A stretch of DNA of 64,000 nucleotides from Annona cherimola (Eukaryota > Streptophyta > Magnoliopsida > Magnoliales > Annonaceae), in NCBI GenBank assembly GCA_030490835.1, contig CM059972.1:10694264-10758263 (forward strand), in the 5' to 3' direction. Of the stretch, positions 10,732 to 21,870 are shown in pieces. The stretch's first letter is position 1, and the number at the start of each line of letters is the position of its first letter. The translations under genes were made by a program, and so were the position numbers. The notes under the pieces were generated by a model. It was not told the DNA's origin. It ran no database searches and saw nothing but the letters and a program-made list of their open reading frames with translations.

Positions 10732-11660
10732 CGTCTTAATTTGTATTATAATTAAGCCATAAGATATTCTTATAACTTTCCGTATAATATTCTTATAAAT
10801 ATCTGACGATATCTCTATTTTTTCCCTACAGCATTCCTATCAAGGACACTCCCTGAAAGAACCAGCAAGACCCGCTGCCATCAAGAGTTGAGCCGTCACT
10901 TACCCACTGGAAGGATCGACGACATGCCTAAAATAAATAATTTTAATACAATGAATAAGATAAATTATGATTTATGATCGAATGAGATTCACTGCATTAG
11001 ACTACAACGTGCAGCCGAATACGCGTTGGATGATTATTTATTATTATTATTATTATTATTTTCTGATGGTGACCGGATGAATTTTTAATGGATAATAAAT
11101 TACATATTTTGAAATTTGAAATTAATCTTTTTTTATTAAATTATAATCGAGTAGGCAGTACCTCCCTTTTTCACCTTAACCCAAATTCGTGACGAAATAT
11201 TAAATAAATTCAGCTTGCCGTACTTTGCAATGCATGCATGGTTGAGACGTCTGGAAGTTTCATAGAAGCTCAGGCACGTACATGTGTACATTACTGGATC
11301 GTTTCAAAGAAAGTTAGACACGTATCTACATTTTTCTGCCACGTGCTTCCACCCGTGTCCCAATCTCCTCTGCCAAGATAAGATCTACACATGCACGTAT
11401 AAGTTATATATCTACATCTCCAACCTGCCTGGGTATGACTTTGGAAAATTCGCAGCCTCTCAATACAGTTGATGTTGGTACTCTTGGCTGGGGCAATCCC
11501 ACGCTGTAGAGCTTTAGCGTTGAGAGGAGCAGTCCGCAAGTGTGTGAATCCGAATCCCACACTCCTTTATTGGCAATCCAAAAATTTCTCGTTCCCCATT
11601 CAAAGACCGCCATATATCAGCAGCCGGAACAGTCATTGTAATCTGGGAAAGGCAAAGACA
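10732..11660 (+). promoter_or_regulatory. Upstream region of the dehydrogenase gene, with RY and G-box/ABRE motifs
   Basis: No coding sequence seen. A (TTA)n run sits at about 11034-11061. A perfect RY element CATGCATG lies at 11233-11240 and an ABRE/G-box core CCACGTGC at 11339-11346. RY (bound by B3 factors such as ABI3/FUS3) together with an ABRE is the classic pair for seed- and ABA-responsive promoters, which fits a gene family often expressed in maturing seeds. TATA-like tracts lie near 11404-11410 and 11612-11617. The transcription start is not determined. The retrotransposon now forms the upstream boundary. Confidence 0.5.
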
Positions 11661-14600
11661 ATGGCTTCCAAACAGTTTCCACCCCAAAGGCAAGAATTGC
11701 AGCCGGGGAAAGAGCATGTTATGGACCCCCCTCCTCGGGCCGCCAAGCAGGAATACAGACCCTCTGGCAGACTTGAGGTAATTAGTGTCAATATTGCAAG
11801 TTGGATAATTTTCTAACAATATGCATTGCTGTACATCGCATGGAAATTTTGATGAAACCTTAACATTTCTAGTTCACATGGGAACATTGAGATGATTGGA
11901 TAAAATATATGATCATATACATACTTGTCTACATGAGTAGATTTGCTTGGAGTGGACTTCATATAGTCATGTGGACTGTGATGGATCTGAGTTTTTTGTG
12001 TAAAGGCAATTTGCATCTCTCAACGACTCTCGACTTCGCTTGTGATTTTGAATTCACTGTGCTATTAATGATTTTACAATTATCCTCACCTTGGGAAAGA
12101 GACCTTTTTCTAAAAAATTTTTGTAAAGGCAATTTGCATCTCTAAACGACTCTCGACTTCTCTTGTGATTTCGCATTCACTGTGCTATTAATGATTTTAC
12201 AATTATCGTCACTTTGGGAAAGAGACCATTTTCCGCAACAGCCATCAAGAATTTTTTTTTTTTTTTTGAAGAAACTAAGAGTGTGGGTGTTTTTGGGAAG
12301 GAGGCCATTTTCCGCAACAGCCATTAAGATTTCTTTTAGTAGAAACTAAGAATGTGCTTGTGTTTGGGAAGTTTGGAAGTGATGAAAAGTTTTGACTGTA
12401 AATGTTCAAAGAGAGAAAATATATAATATGATATGATAAGTTTGGAAGTGATGAAAAGTTTTGACCGTAAAAGTTTGTAAAAGTTTTTGAACAGAGAAAA
12501 AATATAATATGATATGATAAATTTTTGAATTGAGAGAAAATAAGAGAGAAAATATAATATGATATGATAAGTTTTTGAATTGAGGGAAAATAAGAGAGAA
12601 AATATAATATGATATGATAAGTTTTTGAATTGAGGGAAAATAAGAGAGAAAATATAATATGATATGATAAGTTTTTGAATTGAGAGAAAATAATGTGATA
12701 TAGTAGAAGTGATGATGCAGAATAATGTTAATAAGTTCTTGAAATGAGAAAAAATATATCAATAATATGATATAGTAAAAGTGATAATGCAGAATAATGT
12801 TAAATAATATGATATATTAAAAGTGATAATGCATTATTACGTAGATTGGATGTATGAATAATTGTGATATGATAAGTTTTTGAATCGAGAGAAAATAAGA
12901 GAGAAAATATAATATGATATGATAAGTTTTTGAATTGAGAGAAAATAAGAGAGAAAATATAATATGATATGATAAGTTTTTGAATTGAGAGAAAATAATG
13001 TGATATAGTAGAAGTGATGATGCAGAATAATGTTAATAAGTTCTTGAAATGAGAAAAAATATATCAATAATATGATATAGTAAAAGTGATAATGCAGAAT
13101 AATGTTAAATAATATGATATATTAAAAGTGATAATGCATTATTACGTAGATTGGATGTATGAATAATTGTGTAGAAATAAAAGTTTTGACTGTAAAAAAA
13201 TAAAAGTTTTGACTATAAAAGTTTTTGATGTATGAATAATTGTGAGAAAAAATATATCAATAATATGATATAGTAAAAGTGATAATGCAGAATAATGTTA
13301 AATAATATGATATATTAAAAGTGATAATGCATTATTACGTAGATTGGATGTATGAATAATTGTGTAGAAATAAAAGTTTTGACTGTAAAAAAATAAAAGT
13401 TTTGACTATAAAAGTTTTTGATGTATGAATAATTGTTTAGAAATAAATGTTTTGACCGTAAAAAAATAAAAGTTTTGACTATAAAGTTTTGACTATAAAA
13501 GTTTTTGATGTATGAATAATTGTTTAGAAATAAAAGTTTTGACTGTAAAAAAATAAAATTTTTTATTATAAAAGTTTTTGAAATAGGAGAAAATAATATG
13601 ATATGATAAGTTCTTGAAATACATTTTTTCGATACAGTTGAAGTGACGATGAAGTGACGATGAAGAATAATGTTAAAATACGCATGTATGAATAGAATAA
13701 TGTTAAAATACGCATGTATGAATAATTGCGTAGAAATATTGAAAAATATATTAGTTTATAAGAATAAGTGAATAAGGTAAGTGTGAATAGTAATTAGGAA
13801 TAAGGTAAGTGTGAATAGTAATTAGGAATAAGGTAAGTGTGAATAGTAATTAGGAATAAGGTAAGTGTGAAGAATGAAAAGTTTTACTTTTAAATTTTTT
13901 TGGTAAACAAACACTTCCAAAATTAAAATAACAAGAACTTTCAAAATTAAAATTTTGACCAATCAAAGTTGGCTTAGTCAATGAAAGTTTTAGTTTAAAA
14001 TTTTTTTGGTCAACAAGCACTTCCAAAATTGACCAATCAAAGTCGACTTAGTCAATGCAAGTAAAATTTGGTATTACTTAATAATTATTATTATTTACAT
14101 CTAAATGTAAATGAATCAAAGTTGACTTAGTCAATGCAAGTAAAATTTAGTATTACTTAATAATTATTATTGTTTACATCATTTACAAGGAACATGATAT
14201 TAGATTGCAAGTAATATGAAAGTTGGTAATATTTGATATTAGGTTGCAAGTAGGGTACCATTAAATGTAATGTTGTATTTTACTTGCTATCCTTTGACTG
14301 TAAGCAACCAAATTTTAATATTACTTAATAATAATTATTATTATTTACATTTAATAATAATTATTATTTACATCTAAATGTAAATGATTGCAAGTAGCAT
14401 GATATTATATTGAAAGTAATATGAAAATTGGTAAGATTTGATATTAGGTTGCAAGTAGGGTACCATTGATGTAATGTTGCATTTGACTATAAGCAACCAA
14501 AATTTAATATTACTTAACAATTATCATTATTTACACCCGAATGTAAATGGTTGCAAGTAGCATGATATTAGATCGCAAGGAATATGAGTACTATTTGATA

Positions 14601-16275
14601 TTAAGTTGCAAGCAGGGTACCATTAAATGTATTTGATCGGATGCTACCACCACCACTCTTTTTTTTTTTTTTTTTAATGAGATACCGCCACCACTCTTAA
14701 GCAGTCAAAAATTGTGTTTAACCGCGTGCTACCACCTACCGCCCTTAGGTGGTCAAATGTTTACAACGTTTTATGGCATGCCACCACCTTTCACGCGGCA
14801 AAGTATTTGTAACTAATTAAATTAATATATATGCAACCAATTTTAATTTTTACGCAGCAAAAAGATGACTACAATTGTGTTATTTATGTCATTCGTGGTA
14901 GTGAGTGTCCATCTAGACATCTCAGAGCCCTAACCAGAAGATACCATTGATACCGTTAAATGGTTATTTGTGTTTTAGAAAACAAAGTTTAAAAACTGGT
15001 GGTAGAATCAATAATGAAGTCCCACTTACGAATGCGTATAAACATATATGTTTAATATTCGTGTGTTTCTTCTGCTCGTTAATTCATGTAGTGATTTGAG
15101 CTGTACATGCTATACGTATATGCATACCTTTTTTGCAGGGCAAGGTGGCCTTAGTGACGGGGGGAGACTCGGGAATAGGCAGAGCTGTATGCCATTGCTT
15201 CGCACTGGAGGGTGCGACGGTGGCCTTCACATACGTGAAATCGGAGGAGGAGAAGGATGCAGCAGACACCCTGGAAATGCTGAAGAAAGCAGCAGCAAAG
15301 TGGGGTACTGCCAAAGACCCAATATGCATCGACGCCGACCTAGGGTTCGATGAGAATTGCAAGCGGGTGGTGGATAAGGTGGTGCATGCGTTCGGCCGGA
15401 TCGATATTCTGGTGAACAATGCAGGCGAGCAGCATGTGAAAGCGAGCATTGAGGAAGTAACTCCAGAGCAGCTCGAAAGGGTGTTCAGAACTAATATCTT
15501 TGCTTATTTCTACATGATCAGGTACCCCTTAGAAAAAAACACACACACACACACACAAATAATAGAGATTCTCTATGTTGTTTGCTTGAACTTGTGAGTT
15601 TAATTTGCATCGGCTAGGCATGCTCTTAAGCACATGAGAGAAGGGACTAGCATTATCAACAGTACATCGGTGACGGCATACAAGGGCAGTCCAATGCTGG
15701 TGGACTACTCGTCCACCAAAGGAGCGATTGTGGCGTTGACGAGGAGCCTGAGCCAGCAGCTGGTGGGGAAGGGCATACGAGTCAATGGAGTCGCTCCAGG
15801 GCCGATATGGACGCCGCTGATACCGGCGTCGTTTGGGGAGGAGCAAGTGGAGAAATTCGGGAGCAAGGTTCCGATGGGAAGGGCTGGGCAGCCCGAAGAG
15901 ATCGCGCCTTCCTACGTCTTCCTCGCCTGCAATCTCGATTCCTCCTACATCACCGGCCAAGTCCTCCATCCCAATGGTAATATCCACGCATATCTATGTG
16001 CATACAATCCAAATTTTATTTCCCGGCTGTATTCTGTTGATTTATTTATTAATGGGTATTTAATAGATTAATCTGTCTTAACCGATTTAATTAGAGATGG
16101 CCCAGATTGGAACTAATTAATTGGAAGACGTGGCATCTAATTTGATCTTAAATTAACTGATGCGTTTCAATCCAAGATCAAGTAGATGTGGCAAACCTTT
16201 CTTCCAATTAAGAGAAACGTATTGAGATGCTTTGGTTTTGTGTCTTTTGCAGGTGGGACCATTGTGAACGGTTGA
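11661..16275 (+). CDS. Glucose/ribitol dehydrogenase-type short-chain dehydrogenase (SDR), four exons
   Basis: Exons at 11661-11777, 15139-15521, 15618-15976 and 16253-16275, all with GT-AG introns and matching phases, give 882 nt and 293 aa, the usual length for this plant family. The Q-P-G-K-E-H start is typical of it. Residues 46-53 (T-G-G-D-S-G-I-G) are the Rossmann dinucleotide-binding loop, 132-135 is the N-N-A-G motif, and Ser184, Tyr197, Lys201 form the SDR catalytic set (Y-X3-K). The C-terminus is P-N-G-G-T-I-V-N-G. The enzyme should be an NAD(P)-dependent oxidoreductase of the classical/complex SDR fold, acting on sugars, polyols or aldehydes; the substrate is not readable from sequence. 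No targeting peptide is evident. Intron 1 is 3361 bp and packed with repeats. A 28-bp palindrome and long hairpin begin about 90 bp after the stop codon. No frameshift or missing residue seen. Confidence 0.92.
12350..13920. repeat. Tandem-repeat array in dehydrogenase intron 1, apparently derived from a TGTGTTTGG-type MITE
   Basis: A 50-bp unit containing AATATGATATGATAAG repeats in near-perfect register from about 12500 to 12700 (visible at 12551, 12601, 12651). A higher-order block of about 304 bp is duplicated (12706-12864 against 13010-13168), with a third partial copy near 13248-13366. Shorter AAAGTTTTGACTGTAAAA units follow. The array begins with GTGTTTGGGAAG and ends near AAACAAACACTTCC, roughly inverted ends. 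It shares TGTATGAATAATTGT with the dispersed MITEs at 46010, 41580 and 53225, so it looks like one MITE that grew by internal tandem duplication. Confidence 0.75.
13771..13872. repeat. 28-bp minisatellite, about 3.6 copies
   Basis: Unit starting AATAAGGTAAGTGTGAATAG, repeated without visible mismatch at 13771, 13799 and 13827, with a partial fourth copy at 13855. Each unit contains GGTAAGT, a strong 5' splice-site consensus, inside an intron. Confidence 0.9.
14100..14640. repeat. Diverged tandem repeats in dehydrogenase intron 1
   Basis: Three diverged copies of a 150-200 bp unit. Landmarks are GCAAGTAGGGTACCATT (near 14241 and 14450, and as GCAAGCAGGGTACCATT near 14608) and GATATTAGGTTGCAAGTAG. 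The segments between are TTATTATTTACAT-rich. No coding potential. Confidence 0.75.
14641..15138 (+). other. 3' end of dehydrogenase intron 1
   Basis: Contains a T-tract (14661-14677), several CCACCACC/GGTGGT stretches between 14645 and 14790, and the acceptor TTTTTTGCAG before exon 2. Nothing coding seen. Confidence 0.5.
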
Positions 16276-16363
16276 TGGCTAATTAGCTTTTGCATGGGCG
16301 CAGTCAGCTGCTTATACGAGTTGTTTTTCGTTTTTTTGGCCCCTCCAGTAAATCTCGGACCGT

Positions 16364-16760
16364 GGTTCAATGCACCCGGGTGCATTGAACCTCAATGCAC
16401 CTGGGTGTACTTCACCCATTTTTTTTTATTTTTTTTTGAAACTTGTTTTACAAGAATGTTAATATAAGTGTATTTAACATGTGTATAAATTTTTATAATT
16501 TTTGGAGATTTTTAGATATTTTTTTTGAATTTTTTAAAATCAGTGGCATTTTTAGTAATTTAAAATTACTAATAATGCCACTGATTTTAAAAAAATCCGA
16601 AAAAATATCTAAAAATATTTAAAAATGGTAAAAATTTATATACATGTTAAATAGACTTAGATTAGCATTTTCATAAAAAAAAGTTTCAAAAAAAATAAAA
16701 AAAAATGGGTGAAGTACACCCAGGTGCATTGAGGTTCAATGCACCCGGGTGCATTGAACC
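16364..16760. mobile_element. Foldback MITE A, just downstream of the dehydrogenase stop codon
   Basis: A long near-perfect inverted repeat. The sequence from 16364 is mirrored by the sequence ending at 16760, meeting at a centre near 16565 (AATTTAAAATTACTAATAATG). Each outer end is itself a 28-bp perfect palindrome (16364-16391 and 16733-16760) centred on CCCGGG. Core motifs GTGTATTTAAC, CAGTGGCATTTTTAGTAATT and AAAAATGGTAAAAATTTATA recur in the other foldback elements of the window. Flanks CCAGTAAATCTC and CCAGTATCTC suggest a damaged target duplication. It starts about 90 bp after the stop codon, so it may lie in the 3' UTR. Confidence 0.88.
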
Positions 16761-16879
16761 CCAGTATCTCTTCCGTCTGGAAGCTGTCACCAAGGTTAAA
16801 TCTTGTCCATCTAGCAAAATTGTATTATTAAATAATGATTTTTTTTTCTTTGCCTTCGGATAATATTTTCGCAGCAGGG

Positions 16880-17290
16880 TGTTTAAAATTTGAATCAGTC
16901 TATGGGTGTTTTAAACTCTGAATCAGGGAATAATATCGATGAGGATGAAGGTAGGATGAGAGAGGAATAGGATGAAGAGATGTAAATAAAGTGGAATGAG
17001 ATGAACAGATGAACTTTGAATCAGGGAATAATCCCGATGGGGATGAAGGTAGGATGAGAGAGGAACGATATGAACAGATGGATTGAGAAGGGAGGACGAG
17101 GGTCCGATGAGAGAGGAATGGAATGAAGAGATGGAAAAGGAATGAGACGAATAGATGGAATGGGAAGGGATGGTGGCGTATTAGGAATACCAGAAATGAT
17201 ATTGGCCGGAAGGTAAATACCATTAAAATTTGTAAATGGTGCATTGGGAATGCGAGAAATGGTATTAAAAAGGTACATGTAATTTTATTA
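16880..17290. repeat. Purine-rich diverged tandem repeats
   Basis: Repeats of GGATGAAGGTAGGATGAGAGAGGA (seen in pieces at about 16941, 17041 and, altered, 17105) with GGAATGAAGAGATGG variants. The strand is strongly purine-biased. The long open frames here on the minus strand are a by-product of that composition. Confidence 0.7.
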
Positions 17291-17889
17291 AAAAAATGAG
17301 AAGTCTTGAAAATTGATTTATTTTTTAAATGTGAAAATTCAGTCCCAATCATCTATAGGATCATTCCCAATACGCCATAGAGGATCAGCTTCATCGATTA
17401 ACTTCCCTCCATTTAAGCATACTTTTATGCACTCCTCATGATTTCACGTCGAGAATATTATCTTTTATTGTTGTTTACTGTTTATTGGTCTAAATTTCCC
17501 AAAGATGTAAAAGTTAAAAGGGGAAATAGGGAATGAGAAAATGATTAAAAATGAGATGGGAATATGATATGATAAGATTAATAATTAAGATAAAAAGTAA
17601 AATTAAAACAGAAAATAATTGCGTGAAAAGATGTGAAAAAGATTGTCAAGGCAATAATAGAAAAATTATGGCAGATAATGAAGATATCAAATTACCAGCG
17701 GTGGAGGTAAGGGAAAAGCATAGCCGTAGAGGGCCACTTATGACCCTTCAGTATAGAGGGCCACTTATGACCCTTCAATATGCCTTGATCCTGTGAATCG
17801 ACAGCAGATACAAAACAGATCATATGCGCAAGTGGACGAGAATACTATTTCGAACTCGAAAAATGCACCCGTCTACTATAGAGGTGTAG
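17291..17889. other. Intergenic, nothing recognised
   Basis: AT-rich. A 28-bp direct duplication containing AGAGGGCCACTTATGACCCT occurs at about 17728-17782. No supported gene. Confidence 0.4.
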
Positions 17890-18700
17890 ACACCCCTACT
17901 TCTGGGATCAAAATGGAAAAAACAAAAACAAAAAAAAAAAGATTTAGAGAAATCATAGACAAAATAAAATAAAATAACAGCCTTATAAAGCAATGCAAGA
18001 TGTGCCTAGACCAAACCTCAAAATGAGCCAAAATGCAAACCCAACTAGCAGGGGTGGAAGGAAATCCACCAAAGCTACTGCGACTGGGCTCTTAAACAGC
18101 AGCCTGAAGCAGATCCCAGAATCTGATTTGAAAACTGTAGGCTTCAACAGCCCACAAAGGCAGTAAGGTCTAGCAGCACGCGCTATCAAATGGCATAATA
18201 AAAACGTAATAAAATCACGTTTTATCCAGCCATGCAGAAGACCCGAGGGTGCATGCAAAAAGCCCAGCAGAAGCGTGTAAAATCCTGCACGTGTGACACA
18301 TCGCATGACCTAAGACCATAGCAGCTGGCCTCTATGAATAGAGATGGTGGCCAGCAGCAAGAGGGGGTGGAGAAGACGTCCAAGGAGAGGGGGAGAGTGC
18401 AGCAGTTTGGTGTCCCCTGCCAGCTCTCTGCGCTTCATCTTCCTGCCTTCCTAATCCAGTCCAGCCTTCTAGTTCAAGCTCCACACCCAGAGTTTGTTTT
18501 TTGGTTTTTTTTTTTTTTTTTTTTTCTATTTTGTTTTCCTCCCCATTTCCATGGCTATGTAACAGCTCATGATCAAGCAAAGGCTGCTGCTGTAACTGCT
18601 TGATTCTGAGACCAAAATCCGATCTCTGTAAGACTAATTCTTTTTAATGAAATTGGATTCAATCTCTCGTAAAGATGGGTGGCGATTCCCTTTTGTGTGC
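17890..18700. other. GC-richer unassigned segment, possible LTR remnant
   Basis: Composition changes sharply here. It opens with TGTAGACACCCC, which resembles the start of some gypsy LTRs, and closes with GGGTGGCGATTCCC, resembling sequence near some Tat-lineage LTR ends, but I found no matching flanking duplication. A T-tract lies at 18508-18526. It could be a solo or truncated LTR, or a non-coding transcript. No domain is seen in its short frames. Confidence 0.3.
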
Positions 18701-19432
18701 AAATGTTTGTTTACTATTATAGTGATGGATACATGCTGAAATGTTTATGTTGAAATTTGCTGTGCATTGCTAACATATTTTGGATTCCTGGAATGGTAGA
18801 GGACTCATTCGTATTAGCTTGGCTCATGCACGACAGCTGCATTTATCGAGTCATGTGGTTGTTTGCAGCAGGGAAAAAAGGATGGAAGCAAAGTTTGTAT
18901 TAAGTGTTGTTTAAAGAATCTGAATCTTTTACTAACCTGCTTTGTTTAACAAGAAGTGCAGAATTTAAAGATACATGTTGCCGTTCCAAGAGACATGAAA
19001 ATCAAATGCAGTTCCAGGCCTAGTTGCTATAATAATTTTCTTTTAGCAAACATACTAACCATCATCAGATTCATACTAACCATCATTAGATTTTCAGAGT
19101 TGCAGATTTTACCTCCTATGATGCAAATTCAAATCTTTAAGGTTGGATTAGAGCTCTAACCCGCAGTAGCACTTCACGCGAGGCGCTACAGGAGGATAAC
19201 AGTACCGTTTTGGTCGCCTATATATTATCAGAGCCCAAAGACATAATATTGATAATAGTATTATTATGGCTTTTTGGAGCTTAAAACCCCATTTTGGTAA
19301 TCTATTATTCAGCTTTAATGCATAATATATGTCTGTAGTATTCTATACTGGAGGTTTTTCATTCAACTTTTACTAAATTTGCAGGTGCGGTCCGTATAAA
19401 ACCTCCAACTTTTACTAAATTTGCAGGTGCGG
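18701..19432. other. Intergenic with a short tandem duplication
   Basis: No gene recognised. CAACTTTTACTAAATTTGCA and the following eight bases occur twice, 42 bp apart (19364 and 19406), ending in GGTGCGGT. Confidence 0.45.
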
Positions 19433-19441
19433 TACATATAC

Positions 19442-19800
19442 GGAACATGATCCTGTGCTCCCGTCCCGGGCGCATATACTTATTTTTTAAATTTTTTTTC
19501 AAATTTGTTTAATAAGATTATTAATTTAGGTGTATTTAACCTATATATTAATTTTTACCATTTTTGGAGTATTTTATATATTTATTTTTGATTTTTGAAA
19601 ATCAGTGGCATTTTAGTAATTTTAAATTACCTAAAATGCAACTGATTTTCAAAAATAAAAAATAAAAATCTAAAATACTCCAAAAATGGTAAAAATTTAT
19701 ACACATCTTAAATACACATAGATTAACAATATTATAATTTTTTAAAAAAAAATAAAAAAAATAGGTGCTGCATGCTCCCGGGAGCATACAATCGAAGTCC
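19442..19800. mobile_element. Foldback MITE B (Mutator-like) with 9-bp target duplication
   Basis: 359 bp, flanked by perfect 9-bp direct repeats TACATATAC (19433-19441 and 19801-19809). Ends are GGAACATGATCCTGTGCTCC on the left and, on the complementary strand from the right, GGACTTCGATTGTATGCTCC. The two arms pair over most of the length around a centre near 19630. Near the right end is the palindrome TGCTCCCGGGAGCA. The 9-bp duplication points to a Mutator-type transposase in trans; it carries no coding capacity. Confidence 0.9.
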
Positions 19801-20002
19801 TACATATACATGGGCTTATTATGTAGTACATCTTATGTTCCTAATCGAACTGATCTTCGGATCATAGAAAAATATGTGGACGAATAATGTAAATAATTCA
19901 GAAGTATAAAAAAATATTTTAAAATATAAAAAGTGATAGCTTTGGTTGCCATATCCACCCATGCATGGGCCGTGCATATGTTGTGTTGCCCATCAATACT
20001 TT

Positions 20003-20190
20003 GGACAGCGATCCTATGCTCCCGGGTGCATACATCTATTTTTTTCAAAATTTTTTTATGAACTTGTTAACCTAAGTGTATTTAACGTATACATCAATTT
20101 TTACCATTTTTGGAGATTTTTAAATATTTATTTTGGATTTTTAAAAATCAGTGACATTTTAGTAATTTAAAATTACCTAAAAGTTATGAA
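20003..20190. mobile_element. Foldback MITE C, left half only
   Basis: Begins GGACAGCGATCC, then TGCTCCCGGGTGCA, then the family core CTAAGTGTATTTAAC, TTTTTACCATTTTTGGAG and CAGTGACATTTTAGTAATT. It breaks off near the centre of symmetry; the second arm is missing, so it is a truncated copy of the B type lying 200 bp away. Confidence 0.8.
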
Positions 20191-21238
20191 CTTATCAATT
20201 TCACTTTATTTAATGACATGGGAATATAGTACTTAAATAGGGTGTAATTAGCTTTATATACTGTTGGAAGACATATATGAAGATACATGAATTTGGGTTA
20301 GTAAATTCATATGCAATCCGCTTAATAAGAACCAGAGCAATATAATTTAGATTCAAGAATTCCGATCTATCCATCTGCCATCCTTAATCAGTAAACCCGT
20401 TTTAGTACCCAGTAGTCTCATATTCTACTCTAATTTTCCCTTGCAATTATTAGTTTAATAGGACCACAAACTCAGAATTTCACAACCCTCGAAAGTAGTT
20501 AAGCTAAATAATAATTCCGGTCTACAAATCCTCGTGGGAACGATACTCTACTCACTCTTTATTACTTGACACGATACGTATACTTGCGTAAATAGCGAGC
20601 AATTTAATAGACATATACGCAGCTCGTCACAACCTATTTAACCATTTAAAATAAATAAACAGATTATGGTTAAAATTTTACAACTTCTCAACTCATTTAA
20701 CCATCAACCATTTCAACTCATTAAAAAAGGTGTATATATTTTCTAAACCCTGAATTTATTTCCTAATTTCCATTTCCTATTATCTATTTTTCTCTATTTT
20801 GATTTTTTTTATTTTTCTCCCTCTATCTACAACTTTACAATGTCTTCCCTAATGTCATACTGTGGCTTTACCATCATTATCTCTGCTATCACATACTAGT
20901 ACCACTGGTAAGATTTTTCTTTTTTTCTCTACTTCTCTCTCTCATACTCTTCGTCTCTGTTCCTGATCATCGCCTCTCTGTCTCTTTTCTATATTGTTTT
21001 TTCGACATCTGTCTCTTTTTGTCTTTCTTTTATCCGTTTCTATTAATATTTTTCCATTTTAGTCCTTTCTCTCTCTATCTCGTGGAGTGGCCATCTATCT
21101 TTGTTTTAGTCTGTTAAATATACACTCCTTTCCCGATGAAAATCTAGCTATGCCATGTATCACATTGGTGTACATCAATTTATCACAACAATTATAAATA
21201 AGACAAACTTAACTTTAAATTAGTTTAGTTTTAACTTA
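20191..21238. other. Intergenic, pyrimidine-rich in part
   Basis: No gene. From about 20760 to 21110 the + strand is dominated by T and C (runs of TCTCTC and TTTTTC), without an open frame of note. Confidence 0.4.
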
Positions 21239-21617
21239 GAGGTATGATCCTGTTAGGTCAGTTTAAATAAAAAATGTATTTTGAGGCTTTTTTTTTAAAT
21301 TTTTTATAGACATATTAAGCTAGAGGTATTGAATTTATAAATTAAATATTATTATTTTTGAATAATTTTAAGTAATTTTTTATTTTTAAATACAGTAACA
21401 TTTTCATAATTTTCAAAAGTAAAAAAATTACAATAGTGTTACTGTGTTTAAAAATAAAAATACTTAAAAATATTTAAAAATAATATAATTTAGTTTATAA
21501 ATTTAATACGTGTAGCTTAACAAGTTTATAAAAAACTAAGAAAAATGCTTCAAAATACGTTTTTTCATGACGGCTTAAGTAAGACTTTACTTAGTCGGCT
21601 TAAGAAGATTGTAACTC
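21239..21617. mobile_element. Foldback MITE D in the PRXIIF upstream region, 9-bp target duplication
   Basis: 379 bp between perfect direct repeats TTTAACTTA (21230-21238 and 21618-21626). Ends are GAGGTATGATCC and, from the right on the other strand, GAGTTACAATCT. The interior is a foldback with TGTATTTTGAGGC near the left end mirrored by GCTTCAAAATACG near the right, and a centre near 21425. It ends about 250 bp before the PRXIIF start codon. Confidence 0.9.
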
Positions 21618-21870
21618 TTTAACTTATTTGCAATAAAACATGCACACAACCAAGTAACGACTCACTGATCCATTTGTTAAATAAGTTTTAAAAGAGTTGG
21701 AGGTGATGTTTTTTAAATAGATTAACAAACGTATTAAGATTGAAAATTTCTAAATGGGCTAAAATTAAAATTAAAGCCTATTCCGTTAACACCTTCCAAT
21801 TTCCAGGTCCAAGCCATCCCAACTGCCGATCGTCTGCCGTTCTCCTGCTCCTCCCTCCGCCTCCACAAAG

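Noticed and set aside
12406..13067. Long Ile/Tyr/Ser/Phe-rich minus-strand frames in the dehydrogenase intron
   Set aside because: Direct products of the 50-bp tandem repeat.
13771..13872. CRISPR-like array
   Set aside because: Units are directly adjacent with no spacers, and this is plant DNA; it is a minisatellite.
16900..17352. 150-codon Ser/Pro/Phe/His-rich minus-strand frame
   Set aside because: Follows the purine-rich tandem repeat; no domain or conserved start.
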